Counted from the stretch's first letter, positions 19,307 to 29,493 are shown. The stretch: 64,000 nucleotides of DNA from Euwallacea fornicatus (GCF_040115645.1 NC_089575.1:62001-126000); one strand, 5' to 3'. Made by a program: numbers and translations. The notes: generated by a model from the sequence alone, not told the origin.

Positions 19307-21331
19307 TCACATTTTTAATCGTCTTTCACTAGCGGTTCTTCGTGTGTATGTTTCAGGATTATCAGCTAATGATCGAAGGGAAGCGTGACGCGAAGAGGTT
19401 TCCTGGCGTTGTTCATTGACTTCATCCTGATTTGGGGTGTGGTGAAGAGATTGAAGTACCATTTGATCCAATTGCCTCGGGTTGATCTCAAATCTTTCAT
19501 TGTGGTTTGTTATGCATACGTTGGGAATTCCACAATAGTGTGGTCGTTTGGGAAAGTATTTACCTACTACGGGTAGCCAGCGACAATTGCAACAACAAAA
19601 CAACAATAGGAAAGTTAGAGCGAAAACTATGACAATGGCAATCATAATTGAGGACCAAGATGTTACTAAAGAGGATTCTTGGAATTCTTCTGTTAAGAAT
19701 TTGTTAAGTTGCTCTAATTTTTGCTGGGAATGACGAAGGTCGTTTAGATTCAAATTATTCAGGTTGAGGGTTGTCATTTTCACTGGTTTTGACATTGATG
19801 GTTCTTTGGAGTAGATACAGCAATCGTCTTTGGTTAAGTCGAATTTGGGAATGAAATTTGTATAAGTTGCTGTTTGGTTTGATGTGGAATATAGCACTGT
19901 CGAAAAGGTATAGCACTTGCAGGCAGATATCATATGAAAGATTCCGGTGCCCAGGAGCTCAACGTCCATAATATTGGAATTTGACTTATCACAACTGATT
20001 GAAGCACTGATCTTCTTTGAAATTACATATAACCACTTATTTGGCGATAAGGGATGCCAAATTTCCATTTCGGCGTGAATACTTCGTACCGGACAGTCCT
20101 CTGGTAATTTGTCGATGGTGGTTTGAGTCCGAAGTATTGTTTCGCACACTGGTCTTTCTTGTAATAAATGTATAGATGCCTTCGAACAGATGTAGTCTTC
20201 CTCAGATATCTTTTTACAATTTGACAAATCTCTCAATCGACTGTAGTATGTTTTTGTCGTACTAAGTAGTAAAAAGGGGTAAAAAGGATCTATGTAGGAA
20301 TATAAGGTTGACCTTTGATGTTTTATAGGGAGTGGAATTAAATTGTAGAGCTTAAATAATCCTTCGTGAGTTAAAGGTATTTTAATGACGTAGATAATGT
20401 TTTCGTGATCATATAGGACAGAAATATCACAAATAGAGAAATACTTGTACATGTTGTTCACATTGTTAAGAGGAATTGGAAATTTTAAGTCTCCATTTAA
20501 TTTTACATTTTGCAGTTGTGTCTGTAATTCTGAAGGTGTTATAATCGAGGGATGTATGATATCTTGTTTAGCAAACAACATAGCGGTGATTTGAGTATCG
20601 CATTCGTTGATTAGTTCAGAAATCATCAGGGATAAGATGTTTATGTTTCTGCTAATAGTTACACCTCGTTTTATCATGTTCAATCTCTCATTGACATCTT
20701 CACTAAAATTATTAAATTTAACAATATTTTCATTTAAGTTTTCTTCGTTGAATTTAAGCAGTTGAATCGAATTATTATAACTGTTGATGGCATTAGAAAT
20801 TATGCGAATTTGTTGTTTCATCATGGATTTAATTTTACCGTCTTGGTTGTTCAAATTTTTGATAGATTCAGAATAGTATTGTGCATCGGCTGCATCGGGA
20901 GTCCCGAAGAGCCAGTTGAACGCATAAGAGACACCATTAAATAAACCGCGTTTGGTTTTTCTTGGAGAATTAATGTGTCCTACAAGGTGTGTCATAGTTT
21001 CAAATTTAGATTGAAGATTTGGTATTTGTGAAATTATGAAATTTAAAGGGTTTTGACAATGTTTTACTTCAGGAATATTAGAACAAAGGACAACAGTGTT
21101 GTCCGTCATTGATTTTATAATTTCGAGTTCACGTGACATGAAGGAGATGTTTTTAAACGAGATCAATGAAAATTTGTCAGTGGTAATTTTTGCGTACCCC
21201 CAATCATGATAAAATATTCCGGAACTGTCATTGAGAGGGGAGTTTGTATACAATTCGGTAGCAAGAGAGTAGGAAGTAAATAGGAGGAAGATGGTAGTGA
21301 TCATGGCAGGTTTATTCATCATCTGAAACAA
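19307..21331 (-). CDS. env: Element B envelope glycoprotein (baculovirus F-like), open
   Basis: 674-residue envelope protein of an endogenous retrovirus-like gypsy element, uninterrupted. There is a hydrophobic signal peptide (~residues 8-24). A furin-type site RKTKR lies at 124-128, followed by a fusion-peptide start GLFNG. The conserved DAADAQYYSESIKNLN segment is followed by heptad-like helices. The Cys-rich ectodomain has several N-glycosylation sequons. A transmembrane helix near 560-582 is followed by a Cys cluster and a basic tail. Its start overlaps the end of pol by 20 nt, so it is presumably made from a spliced RNA. In related errantiviruses env mediates fusion between insect cells; for this copy only an open frame is seen. 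Confidence 0.88.
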   Translation of the reverse strand: MFQMMNKPAMITTIFLLFTSYSLATELYTNSPLNDSSGIFYHDWGYAKITTDKFSLISFKNISFMSRELEIIKSMTDNTVVLCSNIPEVKHCQNPLNFIISQIPNLQSKFETMTHLVGHINSPRKTKRGLFNGVSYAFNWLFGTPDAADAQYYSESIKNLNNQDGKIKSMMKQQIRIISNAINSYNNSIQLLKFNEENLNENIVKFNNFSEDVNERLNMIKRGVTISRNINILSLMISELINECDTQITAMLFAKQDIIHPSIITPSELQTQLQNVKLNGDLKFPIPLNNVNNMYKYFSICDISVLYDHENIIYVIKIPLTHEGLFKLYNLIPLPIKHQRSTLYSYIDPFYPFLLLSTTKTYYSRLRDLSNCKKISEEDYICSKASIHLLQERPVCETILRTQTTIDKLPEDCPVRSIHAEMEIWHPLSPNKWLYVISKKISASISCDKSNSNIMDVELLGTGIFHMISACKCYTFSTVLYSTSNQTATYTNFIPKFDLTKDDCCIYSKEPSMSKPVKMTTLNLNNLNLNDLRHSQQKLEQLNKFLTEEFQESSLVTSWSSIMIAIVIVFALTFLLLFCCCNCRWLPVVGKYFPKRPHYCGIPNVCITNHNERFEINPRQLDQMVLQSLHHTPNQDEVNEQRQETSSRHASLRSLADNPETYTRRTASERRLKM

Positions 21332-24300
21332 AATGTTTTAGTAAATTTTTGTGATAAGTGATTATTTTGTTAGGTTGCATTTCAATTTGGACAGTATTGT
21401 TATCGTTTGCTTTTATGATCTTATATGGACCTTTGTAATTGGGGCTTAATTTCTTACTTAACCCGTGTTTGATATTCTTGTTCTTAATCATGACAAGGTC
21501 ATTAGTTTTGAATTCTATTACCCTGTCGTTACGATCATAATACTGTTTTGATTTTTCTTTACTCTGAATTAGATTTTGTCTTGCAATTTCGTATGCCTTA
21601 TTAAGTTTTAGCTTCAGATTTGAATAGTAATCATCGTAAGAGTATTTAAATTCAGGTTTTTCGGTTATAGTTTTAGGAATGAAAGGTTTGTGTCCGAACA
21701 ATAGTTCGTAAGGAGTGAGGTTGGTTGATTTATGTATGTGACTATTATACGTGAACATTGCTAATTGAACATATTCGTCCCAGTTAGTTTGAGTATCGTT
21801 GATATAATGTTTTAAGTACTCCTTTAGGGTAAGATGACTGCGCTCTAATGCACCATTAGTTTGGGGATGGTATGGACTAGTGAAAACGTGTTTTATTCTG
21901 AATAGTCGATTTAGCTCTTTAATAATTTCGGAACAGAAGTCGGAACCTTGGTCCGAAAGAATCGATTCGGGGATTCCAAATATGCTTATAAAGTGCATTA
22001 ATTGATCAGCAATCGTTGCAGCTTCATGATTTTGAAGACAACTTGCGTATGAATATTTTGTTAGGTCATCTTGCATTGTTAAGATAAATTTATTGCCTTT
22101 TTCAGTTAGAGTCAGTGGTCCTACAATGTCAATGGCTATCCGTTGAAATGGTCGGGAACTGGTAGTGGTTATTTCCATCGGCGCTTTCCCCGGTCTGTGG
22201 TTAGTTTTATTAATTTGACAAGACTGGCAACAGTTAATGAATTTTTTAATGTCGTTTTTCATTTTTGGCCATTTGTAATTCTCTTTTATACGTTTATACG
22301 TTCTTAGAAAACCAGAGTGTCCCGATATTGAGGTACAGTGGTTCTCGTTAAGAATTGATTGAATTTCTTTCTGCGTTTTCGGTTGGAACCTTGGCTTGTC
22401 GACCAATACAACGTAAATTTTCTTGAACAGAAATTGAATCATTTCCAAAAACATTTCCTGTTTTAATTTTGAGTTATGATCAATTGGATTTTTTATAAAA
22501 ATTTTCTTGATTTTATAATTTGAAAGTATTTTCCTTAGGCTTAATAGTGAATAAAATATATTTGAATATTCTAGTTTATCAAAGTGGTTGAGTTTGGAAA
22601 TCATCAAAAAAGTTTGTTCATTGGACACGTTTTTCAGATGTAGTGTATCATATATGTTCCTGTCATCGGTTAGTATGTCTAAGTCATGTCTACATTTTAG
22701 ATTTTCATAACTTGTATTATTCTCGTTTAAGTCTTTAGAATAAAATAAGGCGTTAGGGAATTTAGTGAATATGTCGTCTTTAATAATTTCAATATCCGGA
22801 ACATCCTTGGTTGTGTAATGGTATTTTATGAACTCATCATATGTCTGATTAAATTTGAAGTGTAGAGACATTATTGGGGTTTCCGTTGGATTTCTGGACA
22901 AGGCATCTGCATTACAGTTTATTTTGCCTGGCTTGTAGATAACTTCGTATTCATACTCTTCAAGTTTAAGACGCCATCGTAGAAGACGACTGCATGGATT
23001 TTTGCAATTAAATAACCAGGTTAATGGACGATGATCTGTTATAATTTTGAACTTTCTTCCATATAAATAGGGACGAAAGTGATTTGTTGCCCAAATTATC
23101 GCGAGAGCCTCTTTTTCTGTAGTGCTGTAATTTACTTCTGCCTTATTTAAAGTTCGAGAAGCATACGCAATTGGAAGATCTTTTCCAATATCACCTTGGG
23201 AGAGAACAGCGCCTATGGCATAGTCGGAAGCGTCCGTTGTGAGTACAAAGGTTTTTTCGAAATCGGGATATTGTAGAATAGGTTCGGTAGTCAGAATTCT
23301 TTTGAAGGTCTCAAATGATTCTTGAGTTCTATCAGACCATATGAATGGTACATTATTTTTGAGAAGTAAGGTAAGAGGTTTTGCAATCGCAGAGAAATCT
23401 TTGATGAATCTTCGATAATAACCGATTAGACCAAGAAATTGTTTGATTTGTTTTTGGGTCTTGGGTGTAGGGTATGAAGAGATAGCTTTAATCTTTTCAG
23501 GATTTGGAGCTACACCTTTGTTACTAATAACATGGCCTAGGTAAACGACTTCCTTTTTCATGAATTCGCACTTGTCTGGTTGGAGTAGCAATTGATTAGA
23601 TCGTAAACGTTCGAAAATAGCTCTTAGTTTCTTTTCATGTTCATCAATTGAACTGGCGTAAACAACAATATCGTCAAGATATACAAAGCATTGTAATCCT
23701 TGTAACCCGGTAAGAACAGTGTTCATTAATCTTTGAAAAGTACTTGGAGAATTTTTCAGACCGAATGGCATTCTAGTGAACTCAAAGTGTCCAAAAGGTG
23801 TCGAAAATGCGGTTTTTGGAATGTCATCGGATTTCATTTTGATTTGATGGAACCCACTAGCAAGGTCTAAAGTGGTAAAGTATTGGGAGTGCCCTAACTG
23901 GTCCAAAATATATTCTATATTTGGCAGGGGATAGGAATCGCCTATTGTGACGTCATTTAATTTACGATAATCAATGACAATACGCCATTTTCTTTCTCCT
24001 GAGGCATCTAGTTTCTTGGGTACCACCCAAAGGGGACTTGAATAAGGAGACACGGATGGTTGGATAATGCCTTGTTTTAGCATCTTTTTTATTTGTTTAT
24101 CTACTTCCGATTTATGTATTTCAGGGTATCTATATGTTTTCGAATGTATGGGTGTTGGATTACTGACAATGATACCATGTTTGACTGTATTCGTACTTGT
24201 TAATTTGTCGTTAGGTAAATAAAATATATCATTGAAATCTGAACACATTTCTAATATGGATAGCTTCTCCTCGGAGTTCAAATGATTTAGCCGCAAATTT

Positions 24301-25103
24301 TCCTTCAGCAAATTAATGCGTTCTCTTTTTCTTTGTTCGACTTTGGTATCTATATCAATATTAAAAACGAAGGAGTTGTTTTCATCGAAAGGATCTAATA
24401 ATAATTTAATGTGGTTTATCCGTACATGTTTGTCTGTTGTATTTAATATAGTTGTGATGCTTTTATTGTTTTTTACTTTCAAAACAGATTTTGCTAGAAA
24501 TATGCCATTACAGAGTTCGATTTCTGGACTTATGCCTTGTGATATATTTTGATTGATTATTTCAACTTCTATAATGGTTTCAGATCTGGGGCTAAGATAG
24601 TAAGTTTCTGAGTTGAATGAGTTAGTATTGATTCGTAAAGGGATTGGAAATGGTAGACTTTGTATTGATAGGGTTTGTTTTTCGAAGGAGATATTAGCCA
24701 TTTGGCCTTGAAGATAGTCATTACCAATTAATCCGTCGAATGGCAGATTTGATTCGGCTTTTACAATGTGGAATTTTACGTTGAACGTCTTGCGATTGAT
24801 TTCCAAGGGTACATTTATACTACCAATGGTGGAAACCAATGCATTTGGACTGAGACCACTTAGTGACAATGTTTCAGTAGGGTTAAAGGTGCATTTCGTT
24901 TGTTTCAATTTGGCAATTTTAATTAATGAAACGCTTGCTCCAGTATCGACTAAGAATTTGAATGGAATACCTTGAAAGTGGACCTCGATGTACACCATGC
25001 TTTTATGTATTACTAGGAGAGGTACTGGTGTTTGAGACATATTTTTAGAGATTTGTGAGGCACAGTGGATATCATTTGAAATAATACTTGAATTTGATTT
25101 CAT
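21312..25103 (-). CDS. pol: Element B Pol polyprotein, open
   Basis: 1263 residues from an internal ATG; the frame is open further upstream to about 25470, through the -1 overlap with gag. Protease has VDTGAS near 24940. RT has YLDD at 23670-23681, the RKLNDV region, and FLGLIGYYRRFI. RNase H has LTTDASDYAIGAVLSQGD and YKPGKINCNADALSRNP. The integrase has an HHCC region (CQSCQINK) and core motifs DIVGPL, DQGSDF and HPQTNGALERS. No stop or frameshift was seen, so this copy may encode a complete enzyme set. Closely parallel to element A pol in order, with clearly diverged sequence. Confidence 0.92.
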   Translation of the reverse strand: MKSNSSIISNDIHCASQISKNMSQTPVPLLVIHKSMVYIEVHFQGIPFKFLVDTGASVSLIKIAKLKQTKCTFNPTETLSLSGLSPNALVSTIGSINVPLEINRKTFNVKFHIVKAESNLPFDGLIGNDYLQGQMANISFEKQTLSIQSLPFPIPLRINTNSFNSETYYLSPRSETIIEVEIINQNISQGISPEIELCNGIFLAKSVLKVKNNKSITTILNTTDKHVRINHIKLLLDPFDENNSFVFNIDIDTKVEQRKRERINLLKENLRLNHLNSEEKLSILEMCSDFNDIFYLPNDKLTSTNTVKHGIIVSNPTPIHSKTYRYPEIHKSEVDKQIKKMLKQGIIQPSVSPYSSPLWVVPKKLDASGERKWRIVIDYRKLNDVTIGDSYPLPNIEYILDQLGHSQYFTTLDLASGFHQIKMKSDDIPKTAFSTPFGHFEFTRMPFGLKNSPSTFQRLMNTVLTGLQGLQCFVYLDDIVVYASSIDEHEKKLRAIFERLRSNQLLLQPDKCEFMKKEVVYLGHVISNKGVAPNPEKIKAISSYPTPKTQKQIKQFLGLIGYYRRFIKDFSAIAKPLTLLLKNNVPFIWSDRTQESFETFKRILTTEPILQYPDFEKTFVLTTDASDYAIGAVLSQGDIGKDLPIAYASRTLNKAEVNYSTTEKEALAIIWATNHFRPYLYGRKFKIITDHRPLTWLFNCKNPCSRLLRWRLKLEEYEYEVIYKPGKINCNADALSRNPTETPIMSLHFKFNQTYDEFIKYHYTTKDVPDIEIIKDDIFTKFPNALFYSKDLNENNTSYENLKCRHDLDILTDDRNIYDTLHLKNVSNEQTFLMISKLNHFDKLEYSNIFYSLLSLRKILSNYKIKKIFIKNPIDHNSKLKQEMFLEMIQFLFKKIYVVLVDKPRFQPKTQKEIQSILNENHCTSISGHSGFLRTYKRIKENYKWPKMKNDIKKFINCCQSCQINKTNHRPGKAPMEITTTSSRPFQRIAIDIVGPLTLTEKGNKFILTMQDDLTKYSYASCLQNHEAATIADQLMHFISIFGIPESILSDQGSDFCSEIIKELNRLFRIKHVFTSPYHPQTNGALERSHLTLKEYLKHYINDTQTNWDEYVQLAMFTYNSHIHKSTNLTPYELLFGHKPFIPKTITEKPEFKYSYDDYYSNLKLKLNKAYEIARQNLIQSKEKSKQYYDRNDRVIEFKTNDLVMIKNKNIKHGLSKKLSPNYKGPYKIIKANDNNTVQIEMQPNKIITYHKNLLKHFVSDDE

Positions 25104-25400
25104 AGAATTAGAAATAGTAGGGTTTGATTTAGAAGAATTTGAATTAATAAAAGGTTTCTTCGAATTAGAAATAGGAAGTGGTTTAACTAAAGTCGAAGTT
25201 GAGTTGGTAGAGTTGGAATTAGTATGATTAGAATTTGATTTAGAAATTTCGTTCGTATTGAACTGAGTTGAATTTGAGTTAGTAGAATTGGAATTCGAAT
25301 TTGATTTAGGAATTTTGTTCGTATTGAACTGAGTTGGGTTTGAGTTAGTAGAATTGGAATTAGAATTTGGATTGGAGGTTGTTGTGTTTGAGTTGAGTTG
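25104..25400 (-). repeat. Asn/Ser/Thr-rich linker in element B Pol with tandem repeats
   Basis: In the pol frame this region reads as runs of N, S and T (for example NSNSNSTNSN) before the protease. It contains two diverged ~66-69 nt tandem units, around 25240-25370, each with TQFNTN and I(P/S)KSNSN. Element A has no such linker at this place. Confidence 0.75.
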
Positions 25401-25405
25401 GAATA

Positions 25406-26428
25406 TTACACCTCTTGAATGTCCATTTCCACCAGTGAGGCGTTTACTGGGGAGGACTGGCAGTTTAAATTTATAGATTGACGAGCCGGGTTATTTTCCT
25501 CGGAATTTCTATTGTCAAATTTTCTTTGGTTGTCTTGTTTAAGTCGATTATTGTATTCACGTTTCCGACATTCACTGATAATGTGCCCTTTGTTTTTGCA
25601 ATAGTTGCAGAATTTTCCTTGTGTGTTATGGGTTTGACGAGATTCAGGTTTAAGGAATTCTCTTTTATTAAATTGTATTGAATGATTTGATTTTCGGAAA
25701 CACTCTCGAAGGTTGTGGCCATTTTTCTTACAAAAACTGCAATATTTTGAATGTCGTAATGTAAACTCTTGGTTGGAAATGTTAATTGCGCGTTCTTCTT
25801 CGATTGCCTTAGTAAGTGCTTCAGAAAAATCGGTTAAGTTTTGCGCTCTGAGGAATCTTGAAATATCGGGCTTGGAATGATGAATGAATCGACTCAATCC
25901 TAGTTCTTTGATTGTTTCTATTTTCCCTATCTGTTCGTTTTCATTATTAAAATTGATAGAACTTAAAATTCGGGTAACAAGTTTATCTATTCGTTCATGA
26001 AAATTTAAAATTGGTTCAGATTTTTCTTGTTTGAGCGTATTTAATTCCTCCATTAACTGAATATAATGTTTTCTATCTTGGTAAAAGGTACATAAAATAT
26101 CTTTTAACTCTTTCCAATCGCCATAAGATTTTCCATGTAACTGAGATCTAACACTTCCAGTTAATCTGGAGATTATAAATGCTAAAAGAGGTTTTTGTTG
26201 AATGTCGTTAGCCAAATCAACCGCATTGCTACAGTTAATTAGAAACTCGTGGAATTCGTGTCTTTTTCCATCGAATGATTTAGGAATCAGAGAGCATAAG
26301 AATTGTAATGGGAACCCACTCATCGTTGGATTATTCTCAGTGGCCATTATTAAGAATGGATATAGAATAGGAATAGAGAATTGATAGTAAAAAGGGTAAT
26401 AGTAGGAATTTGAAAAAATGGGAAACAC
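25406..26428 (-). CDS. gag: Element B Gag
   Basis: 340-residue Gag, open. A short hydrophobic stretch at the start (residues ~3-25, rich in F/Y/P) suggests that translation may begin at a later Met, such as MATENNP (~residue 28). Helical capsid-like region follows, then two CCHC knuckles, CSFCKKNGHNLREC and CNYCKNKGHIISEC. The C-terminus contains the frameshift heptamer TTTAAAC. Followed by pol in the -1 frame. Role as RNA-packaging structural protein is by family. Confidence 0.88.
   Translation of the reverse strand: MFPIFSNSYYYPFYYQFSIPILYPFLIMATENNPTMSGFPLQFLCSLIPKSFDGKRHEFHEFLINCSNAVDLANDIQQKPLLAFIISRLTGSVRSQLHGKSYGDWKELKDILCTFYQDRKHYIQLMEELNTLKQEKSEPILNFHERIDKLVTRILSSINFNNENEQIGKIETIKELGLSRFIHHSKPDISRFLRAQNLTDFSEALTKAIEEERAINISNQEFTLRHSKYCSFCKKNGHNLRECFRKSNHSIQFNKREFLKPESRQTHNTQGKFCNYCKNKGHIISECRKREYNNRLKQDNQRKFDNRNSEENNPARQSINLNCQSSPVNASLVEMDIQEV
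25463..25469 (-). promoter_or_regulatory. Putative -1 frameshift site of element B (TTTAAAC)
   Basis: On the minus strand T TTA AAC is in the gag frame (AAC begins 321 codons after the gag ATG). The -1 frame is open from here across the gag stop into pol. An overlapping A AAT TTA heptamer lies one codon earlier. TTTAAAC is among the most efficient known slippery heptamers. Confidence 0.75.
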
Positions 26429-26617
26429 TTAGTACAAAACAAAAGTCGAAAGATTGCTTACCAAATTGTTTACGGGAACAATTTTTTTGTAGTAGGACGT
26501 CTCTGATGGTTCGTCAGTGCCCAAGGGATTGAAATCCGCCAAATTCTTGGAACCTTGTTGCAAGGCTATCTGTCCACGATTGTGGCTGAAGATCCCACTT
26601 CTGACACCAAAATTTTG
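26429..26617 (-). other. Element B leader with tRNA-Leu-type primer-binding site
   Basis: TGGTGTCAGAAGTGGGA on the minus strand (plus 26593-26609), identical to the element A site, 8 nt inside the 5' LTR. The rest of the leader is short and non-coding. Confidence 0.8.
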
Positions 26618-27045
26618 TGTTGTGACACCAGCCGATATTTTATACGTGATCGACACCACGACGTTGATTTGTCAGGATTAAGACGACTTTGTTAACTCAC
26701 TAACAACTCTTTATTTTTAATACTAAGGTTCTATACTTTAGCTTTTTTAAAGGAATTTGAAGAGCGTCTAACACTATACACTCTGTCTGAATGAAAAATT
26801 ATAATTATACCTTTTTGGGGCTGAAACTTACTTATATGTGTGTAGAACAACTTATCTAAATTATATTATTAAGGGCAAACACCCGGGGACTTGAGACTTT
26901 GGTCGCAGTTAATTGTTCGTATAGTCGAAAGGGCAGTCTGGTGAAAGTCCAATTTGTTCTTATGATAATCCCATATTATTGGGAAAGGTTTGTGTCGTGT
27001 GGGATAAGTTATGTGACAGATTTGAGGATAAGAGGGTATATAACA
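26618..27045 (-). repeat. Gypsy element B 5' LTR
   Basis: 428 bp partner of 18692-19124. Its outer end at 27045 joins directly to an A-type LTR lacking its first 9 nt, and there is no target duplication with the left side (ATAG versus CCGG). Confidence 0.93.
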
Positions 27046-27478
27046 CCGGGTTGGAATAACTATACGCGAGTAAAAAATATAACACTTTATTAACTTCTCG
27101 ATAATACAAGAGCGGGAGCGAGGCGTAAAGACCCTTTTATGTAAGTGTTTCTTTTAGGATCAATCTGAAGGTTTCTGCCGGACCTTTTCTTAACTGCTTG
27201 ACTGCCCTATTTATATATATGATATCTACGTGGACTTTGCTAAAGTACATTAATAAGGGTAGTTTGAACCTTAAACAGTACTGAGACTTTGAGTCTCAGC
27301 TAATTACAATTTGATGGGTTAGTTATACAAAGGAATTGTGTTTCTACGTAAATATACATTCTAATTAAGTTCTAATATCGTCCTTAGGTTTCCATGAGAA
27401 AATAGTACAAGAAATAATGTAAGAGGTTAATACATATATGGTATTGTTACGTATGCGTAACCCGGGGTGCTTTACAAA
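27046..27478 (-). repeat. Third A-type LTR, lacking 9 terminal nt
   Basis: Same family as 8983-9422; agrees with that copy at the three sites that separate it from 17982-18421. Followed by AATC, the same 4 bp that precedes the 8983 LTR, so these two LTRs look like the ends of one original insertion. Confidence 0.9.
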
Positions 27479-27671
27479 TCCACTTCATCAGCTTTTTGAA
27501 AACTCAGCTATATTTGTATATTTAAGCAAATGCATTCGTTTAGAGATTCATTCAGAAATTAATCGAGTAATCTACTGCCAACTTGCTTTGTGAATCTACA
27601 TATGTATTATATTTGTATTTTCCTAAATAAATAAAGTTTTTTTTTATCAAAGTTATTAAAAGATAAAATAA
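27479..27671. mobile_element. TTATATGACC-family insertion copy 2, right part
   Basis: Continues 8911-8982 across the gypsy block. AT-rich, ends with AAATAAATAAAG and a T-run like an LTR. BEL homology resumes at about 27672. Confidence 0.45.
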
Positions 27672-28637
27672 AACTCTACCAATCTACGTGTAGTATTTGA
27701 TGCATCATTTCCAAGCTGCACAGGGTTTTCCTTGAACAATATTCAGATGACTGGGCCTACCATTCAGCAAGACCTATTTTCTATTCTTATTCGATTTAGA
27801 CAACATAGGTACGTTGTATCTGCCGATTGCACAAAAATGTATAGGTCCGTGTGGGTCCATCCAGATGAAAGGCCACTGCAACGCATTCTATGGCGATTTA
27901 ACCCTGAAGAGCCACTGCATTGCTATCAATTAAATACATTAACATATGGTACCACCTCAGCGTCTTTCCTAGCTATTCGGTGTCTTTTCCAGCTTGCTCT
28001 TGAAATCCAAAACGCCTATCCGGACATAGCCGAAGTAATCAAAGGTGACTTTTACGTAGATGACCTCCTCACAGGAGCCAATACTATAGCAGATGCAAGA
28101 CGAATATGCAATTTGGTATTTAAGACCCTTAAACAAGGTTGTTTCGTATTGCGCAAGTTTTGTGCCAATGATGGCAGTATTTTAGACGGAATCCCTAATG
28201 ATAATTCGTTTTCAAAAATTGTTGAATTCGGGGAAGACGATGTAAAGAAAACGCTTGGTCTGATTTGGAGCCCTACTCACGACATACTAATGTATAAGGT
28301 AAAGGACCTAATTCATTGTGAAAAAATCACAAAACGATTAATATTATGCGAAAGCTCCAAAATTTTTGACCCATTAGGCCTTATAAGTCCATGCGTAATT
28401 ATTGTTAAGATCCTTCTCCAGGGTCTCTGGTTAGAAAAGCTATCATGGAATGATCCAGCTCCCCGTGATATCGCTATGGCATGGACCACTTTTGTTTCGG
28501 AGTTGAGGTTTCTGAATGAACTTAGGATAGATCGTCATGCAATTGGCGAAAATGCAAAATCAATTGAGATGCATTGTTTTTCGGACAGCTCTGAAAAGGC
28601 ATATGGGGCCTGCATTTATCTCAGGTCTTTAAATGAA
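27672..28637 (+). pseudogene. BEL/Pao reverse transcriptase core and start of RNase H
   Basis: Reads STNLRVVFDASF, then the RT palm (SADCTKMYRSVWVHPDE, LTYGTTSASFLAIRCL) and the catalytic GDFYVDDLLTGA. The connection domain (KIFDPLGLISPC) and RNase H start (FSDSSEKAYGACIYLRSLNE) follow. It is an open frame from about 27732 to the junction, so decay is slight. Cut at 28637 by a 5'-truncated R1-like LINE and continued at 29494 in the same domain. Confidence 0.9.
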
Positions 28638-29493
28638 GAGGACGTGTGCAAATACAAAGTGAATCTGGAAAGACTCGAGAGGGTGAATAGGAGGATGGCG
28701 ATAGGGATTGCAATGGCATACAGGACAGTCCCGACGATCGCAATAACGCTAATCGCGGGACAAATACCCATGGATCTTGCAATTGAAGAGAGAACGGTGA
28801 TATATGAAAGGGGTGCGGGCAGTAGAGCAGAAGCCAGAAAGATGCTGTTCACAAAATGGCAGAGAAGATGGGACGAATATGAGGGATGGACGAAAGTCTT
28901 CGTCAAAGATGTAGAGAAATGGGTGAGTAGAAAATTTGGAGGCTTGGACTATTGCGTAATCCAGGCCCTGACAGGGCATGGAGTGTTTGGAAGTTACCTA
29001 AAAAGAATAGGAAAACAGGAGACGGATGAGTGTTGGTATTGCGAAGGTGAAGACACGCCGGAGCATTCGATTTTTGTATGTGTGGAGCATGTCACGGAGA
29101 GAGGGCGCAAGAGAAATTGGGGGGAACAAGTGTAACTGTAGGAAATATCGCTGAATGTCTGTTAAAAAATGAAGGGAGCTGGAGAGCGGTAACCGACATG
29201 CTGCGAGCTATTATGAGCAAGAAAGGAATGGACGAAAGGGAAAGAGAAAATAGAGCAAGAGCAACAAGGAACACGAATGAGGTGTAAGATGAAAGATAGT
29301 GTCGGTCTGTACGAACCCACCACCCCCCCTCTGAAGTAATGCCATACGGCGGTTCCGGAGGGGATCCAGGGTGAAGAGAGGAGGGTTTTACTGGGTAGGC
29401 GTCCCCTTCAGGGACGAATCCCACATAACCCGGTCGCTCGAACATCAGACCGGGTACCTTTTGAAGGTATCCCTCCTCTATAAAAAAAAAAGA
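28638..29493 (+). mobile_element. 5'-truncated R1-like LINE
   Basis: Flanked by 12 bp target duplications TCTTTAAATGAA (28626-28637 and 29494-29505) and ending in an A-run after CCTCCTCTATA. The coding end (to about 29135) is followed by a ~350 nt 3' UTR with GC-rich hairpin-prone DNA (…GTAGGCGTCCCC…GGTCGCTCGAACATC). The same 3' tail occurs in the retro-insert at 48436-48897. Confidence 0.85.
28650..29135 (+). pseudogene. R1-like LINE ORF2, C-terminal end
   Basis: About 160 residues matching the C-terminus of R1-clade ORF2. It starts near NRRMAIGIAMAYRTVPT, contains a W-rich region (KWQRRWDEYEGWTK) and the QALTGHGVFGSYLKRIG motif. It ends with the CCHC-type zinc motif CWYCEGEDTPEHSIFVC. The RT and endonuclease are absent because of 5' truncation. 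It reads in frame from BEL sequence only by chance of insertion. Confidence 0.85.

Noticed and set aside
28616..29135. BEL RT fused to a new C-terminal domain
   Set aside because: The target duplication and poly(A) show a LINE insertion; the joined frame is accidental.
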